Shown here: positions 62,137-64,000 of the stretch, piece after piece
How positions within the stretch are numbered: the first letter of the stretch is position 1
Layout: each line of letters opens with the position of its first letter
Assembly: GCA_016713005.1 (NCBI GenBank)
Contig: JADJPY010000016.1
Span: 248,001 to 312,000, forward strand
Origin: Ramlibacter sp.
GTDB lineage: Bacteria; Pseudomonadota; Gammaproteobacteria; Burkholderiales; Burkholderiaceae_C
Length of the DNA: 64,000 nt
Reading direction: 5' to 3'
Notes under the pieces: generated by a model
What the model was told of the DNA's origin: nothing
The model's input: the letters and a program-made list of their open reading frames with translations, nothing else
Databases searched by the model: none
Program-made: the position numbers and the translations under genes

Positions 62137-62227
62137 ACCCCGATTGGCAGGCCTGCAGCGCTGCGGTATCGTGGGTGGCATCGGGATTGCTTGACTGCGT
62201 TCCCGCCCCCTTCACGGAGTTAGCGCC

Positions 62228-63367
62228 ATGCCCAATACCCGCCGACATTTCATCGCCGCCGGCTCCGCCCTGAGCCTTTGCACGCTGGCAGCCCCCACCT
62301 GGGCCCAGGCCTCCAAGGGCCGCAAGATCGTGCTGGGCCAGTCGGTCCCCCTCACTGGCGCAGCCAGCGAGATCGGCCTGGCATTTGCCGCCGGCGCCAA
62401 GCTGTACGTGGACGCGTTCAACGCCCGCAAGAACAACCCCGGCTGGAACTTCGAGCTGCGCCAGCTCGACGATGGCTACAACCCGGCAAAGGCCACCGAA
62501 AACGCAAAAAAACTGCTCGCGGACGGTGCGGACGTGCTGTTCGGATTTGTGGGCACCGGCAGCAGCGACGCCGGGGCGGCCGTCGCCAAGCAGGACGGCG
62601 CCATCTTCTTCGGGCCGTTCGCTGCGGCGGACACGCTGCGCGACGCCACGCAAACGCATGTGTTCCATGTGCGCCCCAGCATGGCCGACGAGGCTTTCAA
62701 GATGGTGCGCCACGCCGCCACCCTCAACCAGACGCGCATTGCCGTGCTGGCCGAAGACGACGCCATGGGCCGCGCCGGGCTGGCGGCGGTCACCCAGGCC
62801 ATCGCCGAGCTCAAGCTGCCGCCGATGGTGGCTTCGGCCATTGTTCCGGTCAACAGCGACAAGGTCGATGGCGCCGTGGCCACCCTGTTCAAGGCGCAGC
62901 CCCAGGCCATCATCCAGGTGTCGCTGTTCAACACCACGGCCGCTTTCATCCGCAAGATGCGCAAGGCCGGTTACGCCGGCGCGTTCATGAACTTCTCCGT
63001 CGTGGGCATTGACCCGCTGTTCACCGCCCTGGGCAAGGAGATCGGCGGTGTGGTCGTTTCGCAGGTCGTGCCTTCGCCCAAGAGCTCGGCAACGCCCATC
63101 GTCAAGGAGTACCTGGCCGCCATCGACAACTCGGACCAGACACCCTCGTACGAGAGCCTTGAAGGCTACATCGCCGCCAAGACACTGGCCGAAGCCGTGC
63201 GCCGCGCCGGCAAGGGCTTTGACAAGGCCAAGCTGCAATCCACGATGGCGGCCATGAGCGACTACGACGTGGGCGGTTTTCGCATCAACCTGCGTGCCGG
63301 CCTGCGCGATTCGGTGCGTGCCATTGACCTGGTGACCATCACGCCAGACGGCAAGGTCATCCGCTGA
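62228..63367 (+). CDS. ABC transporter substrate-binding protein, Leu/Ile/Val-type, Tat-like signal
   Basis: A 379-residue periplasmic binding protein (Peripla_BP_6). The signal peptide carries a twin-arginine-like NTRRHFIAAG and ends near TWAQA. Then come VLGQSVPLTGAASEIG, GFVGTGSSDAGAAV and a type I fold with SYESLEGYIAAKTLAEAVRR in the second lobe. Ligand is unknown; relatives bind amino acids, urea or aromatic acids. GGAG lies eight bases before the ATG. No permease or ATPase gene is adjacent, so it may be an orphan receptor. Confidence 0.9.
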   Translation: MPNTRRHFIAAGSALSLCTLAAPTWAQASKGRKIVLGQSVPLTGAASEIGLAFAAGAKLYVDAFNARKNNPGWNFELRQLDDGYNPAKATENAKKLLADGADVLFGFVGTGSSDAGAAVAKQDGAIFFGPFAAADTLRDATQTHVFHVRPSMADEAFKMVRHAATLNQTRIAVLAEDDAMGRAGLAAVTQAIAELKLPPMVASAIVPVNSDKVDGAVATLFKAQPQAIIQVSLFNTTAAFIRKMRKAGYAGAFMNFSVVGIDPLFTALGKEIGGVVVSQVVPSPKSSATPIVKEYLAAIDNSDQTPSYESLEGYIAAKTLAEAVRRAGKGFDKAKLQSTMAAMSDYDVGGFRINLRAGLRDSVRAIDLVTITPDGKVIR

Positions 63368-63476
63368 TCCCGACGGTGATGCCGCCAGCCCGCGCCACGC
63401 AGTCCGTTCCCGCCGACGATTTCATCCTTCGGTCCGTTGCGCAGCCTGAGGCGCCCGGGCCTGCGGCGATGTGCCG

Positions 63477-64000
63477 GTGACGCCCCCTTCAGGTTCAGCG
63501 TCCCCAGCGTCCCCGCTGTGGGCCATCACCAGCTATTTCAACCCGGCCGGCTATCGCCGCCGGCTCGAAAACTTCCGCCTGTTCCGCCAGGCGCTGCCGG
63601 TGCCGCTGCTGGTGGTCGAGTGCGGCGGCGAGGACGGCGTCCTGCAGCTCCAGCCCCGGGACGCCGAACTGGTTGTCCAGTGCCCGCGCGGTGCGGCGCT
63701 TTTCCAGAAGGAGCGCCTGCTCAACCACGCCCTGCGCTTTCTGCCCCCACACTGCCGCTACGTCGCGTGGATGGATTGCGATGTGATCCTGCGCGGGCGC
63801 GAATGGCCGGACAGGGCCATCGCTGCGCTCGCCAACAACCCGCTGGTCCAGCTGTTTTCCACGGTGTACGACCTGCGCCCCGGCCTCACCCGCGTGGACT
63901 GGTCCGCCGACCTGGACGCCCAATCCTGGCGTTCTCGCCCGTCGGTCACGCAGGCGCTGGCCGACGGCGTGTCGATCGACGACACCATGCATCGCCACGC
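63477..64000 (+). CDS. Putative glycosyltransferase, cut by window end
   Basis: The frame opens after a TGA at 63447 and reads from GTG 63477 (or 63471) to the window edge without a stop, giving 174 residues. It starts with a Ser/Pro segment, then LWAITSYFNPAGYRRRLENF, and carries YVAWMDCDVILRG near 100-112, a D-x-D site typical of GT-A glycosyltransferases. QLFSTVYDLRPG follows. It may act with the TPR glycosyltransferase-like protein nearby, but the substrate is unknown. Confidence 0.6.
   Translation, partial: MTPPSGSASPASPLWAITSYFNPAGYRRRLENFRLFRQALPVPLLVVECGGEDGVLQLQPRDAELVVQCPRGAALFQKERLLNHALRFLPPHCRYVAWMDCDVILRGREWPDRAIAALANNPLVQLFSTVYDLRPGLTRVDWSADLDAQSWRSRPSVTQALADGVSIDDTMHRH

Noticed and set aside
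59833..62181. A 782-codon open frame on the minus strand opposite trmB and the TPR gene
   Set aside because: It is antisense to genes with clear motifs, and its own translation shows no domain.

Overview
The window reads as chromosomal DNA of a high-GC betaproteobacterium, most likely Burkholderiales, family Comamonadaceae. The evidence is gene content and order: ndk-rlmN-pilF-rodZ-ispG-hisS-yfgM-bamB-der-hfq-hflX-hflK-hflC-DUF2065-hisZ-purA, together with sucA-sucB-lpdA-zapE, rluB-scpB and a convergent bamD/DinG-like helicase pair. It is almost entirely protein-coding, with many ATGA/TGATG stop-start overlaps. I found no rRNA, tRNA, CRISPR, insertion sequence or prophage gene, and no gene-free gap longer than 300 bases.

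Layout. 1-10.4 kb: the end of a membrane protein with a helical C-terminal domain; rlmB with an FAD oxidoreductase; a haem-type sensor followed by a Ser/Thr kinase-cyclase gene broken by a one-base frameshift; an ABC ATPase divergent from tesA; selU (tRNA 2-selenouridine synthase); and a strictosidine-synthase-like protein. 10.4-17.2 kb: metC, a DUF2189 protein, dbpA, arfB, and an antiporter cluster that includes two very small reading frames. 17.2-22.0 kb: a MASE1 histidine kinase with a FixJ-like regulator, UDP-galactopyranose mutase with an unassigned partner, and a phosphoribosyltransferase. 22-37.8 kb: the long minus-strand housekeeping block (nucleotide and histidine metabolism, membrane-protease control, RNA chaperone, ribosome assembly, outer-membrane assembly, isoprenoids, pilus and cell shape). 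37.9-46.8 kb: rluB-scpB, rluD, bamD, helicase, a PP2C phosphatase and zapE. 46.9-54.6 kb: the 2-oxoglutarate dehydrogenase operon (sucA, sucB, lpdA) and prpE. 54.7-64 kb: a renalase-like oxidoreductase, gluQ, a very large Gly/Ser/Thr-rich DUF11 surface protein, trmB, a TPR glycosyltransferase-like protein, a Tat-type substrate-binding protein and the start of a glycosyltransferase-like gene.

The most unusual signal is a family of short interspersed elements. Six copies, each aligning over 56 positions with no gaps needed, lie at 9147-9202, 14547-14602, 22025-22080, 23861-23916, 31162-31217 and 56230-56285. The shared pattern is AATCGGGC, then GCCCCCG, a variable centre, and an end resembling GCTAT-N7-ATAGC. 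Four copies lie inside open reading frames and are translated (SelU C-terminus, HisZ interior, BamB signal peptide, GluQ interior). One supplies the apparent ribosome-binding site of the phosphoribosyltransferase, and one forms a strong hairpin between convergent genes.

Other points worth checking are a shared CCGATAATCG motif placed 5-6 bases before several start codons (possible leaderless transcripts or operators), the kinase-cyclase frameshift, start codons of tesA and the ABC ATPase that share the same CATG, and the unlisted small genes around the antiporter. All functional names come from reading motifs by eye, without database searches.
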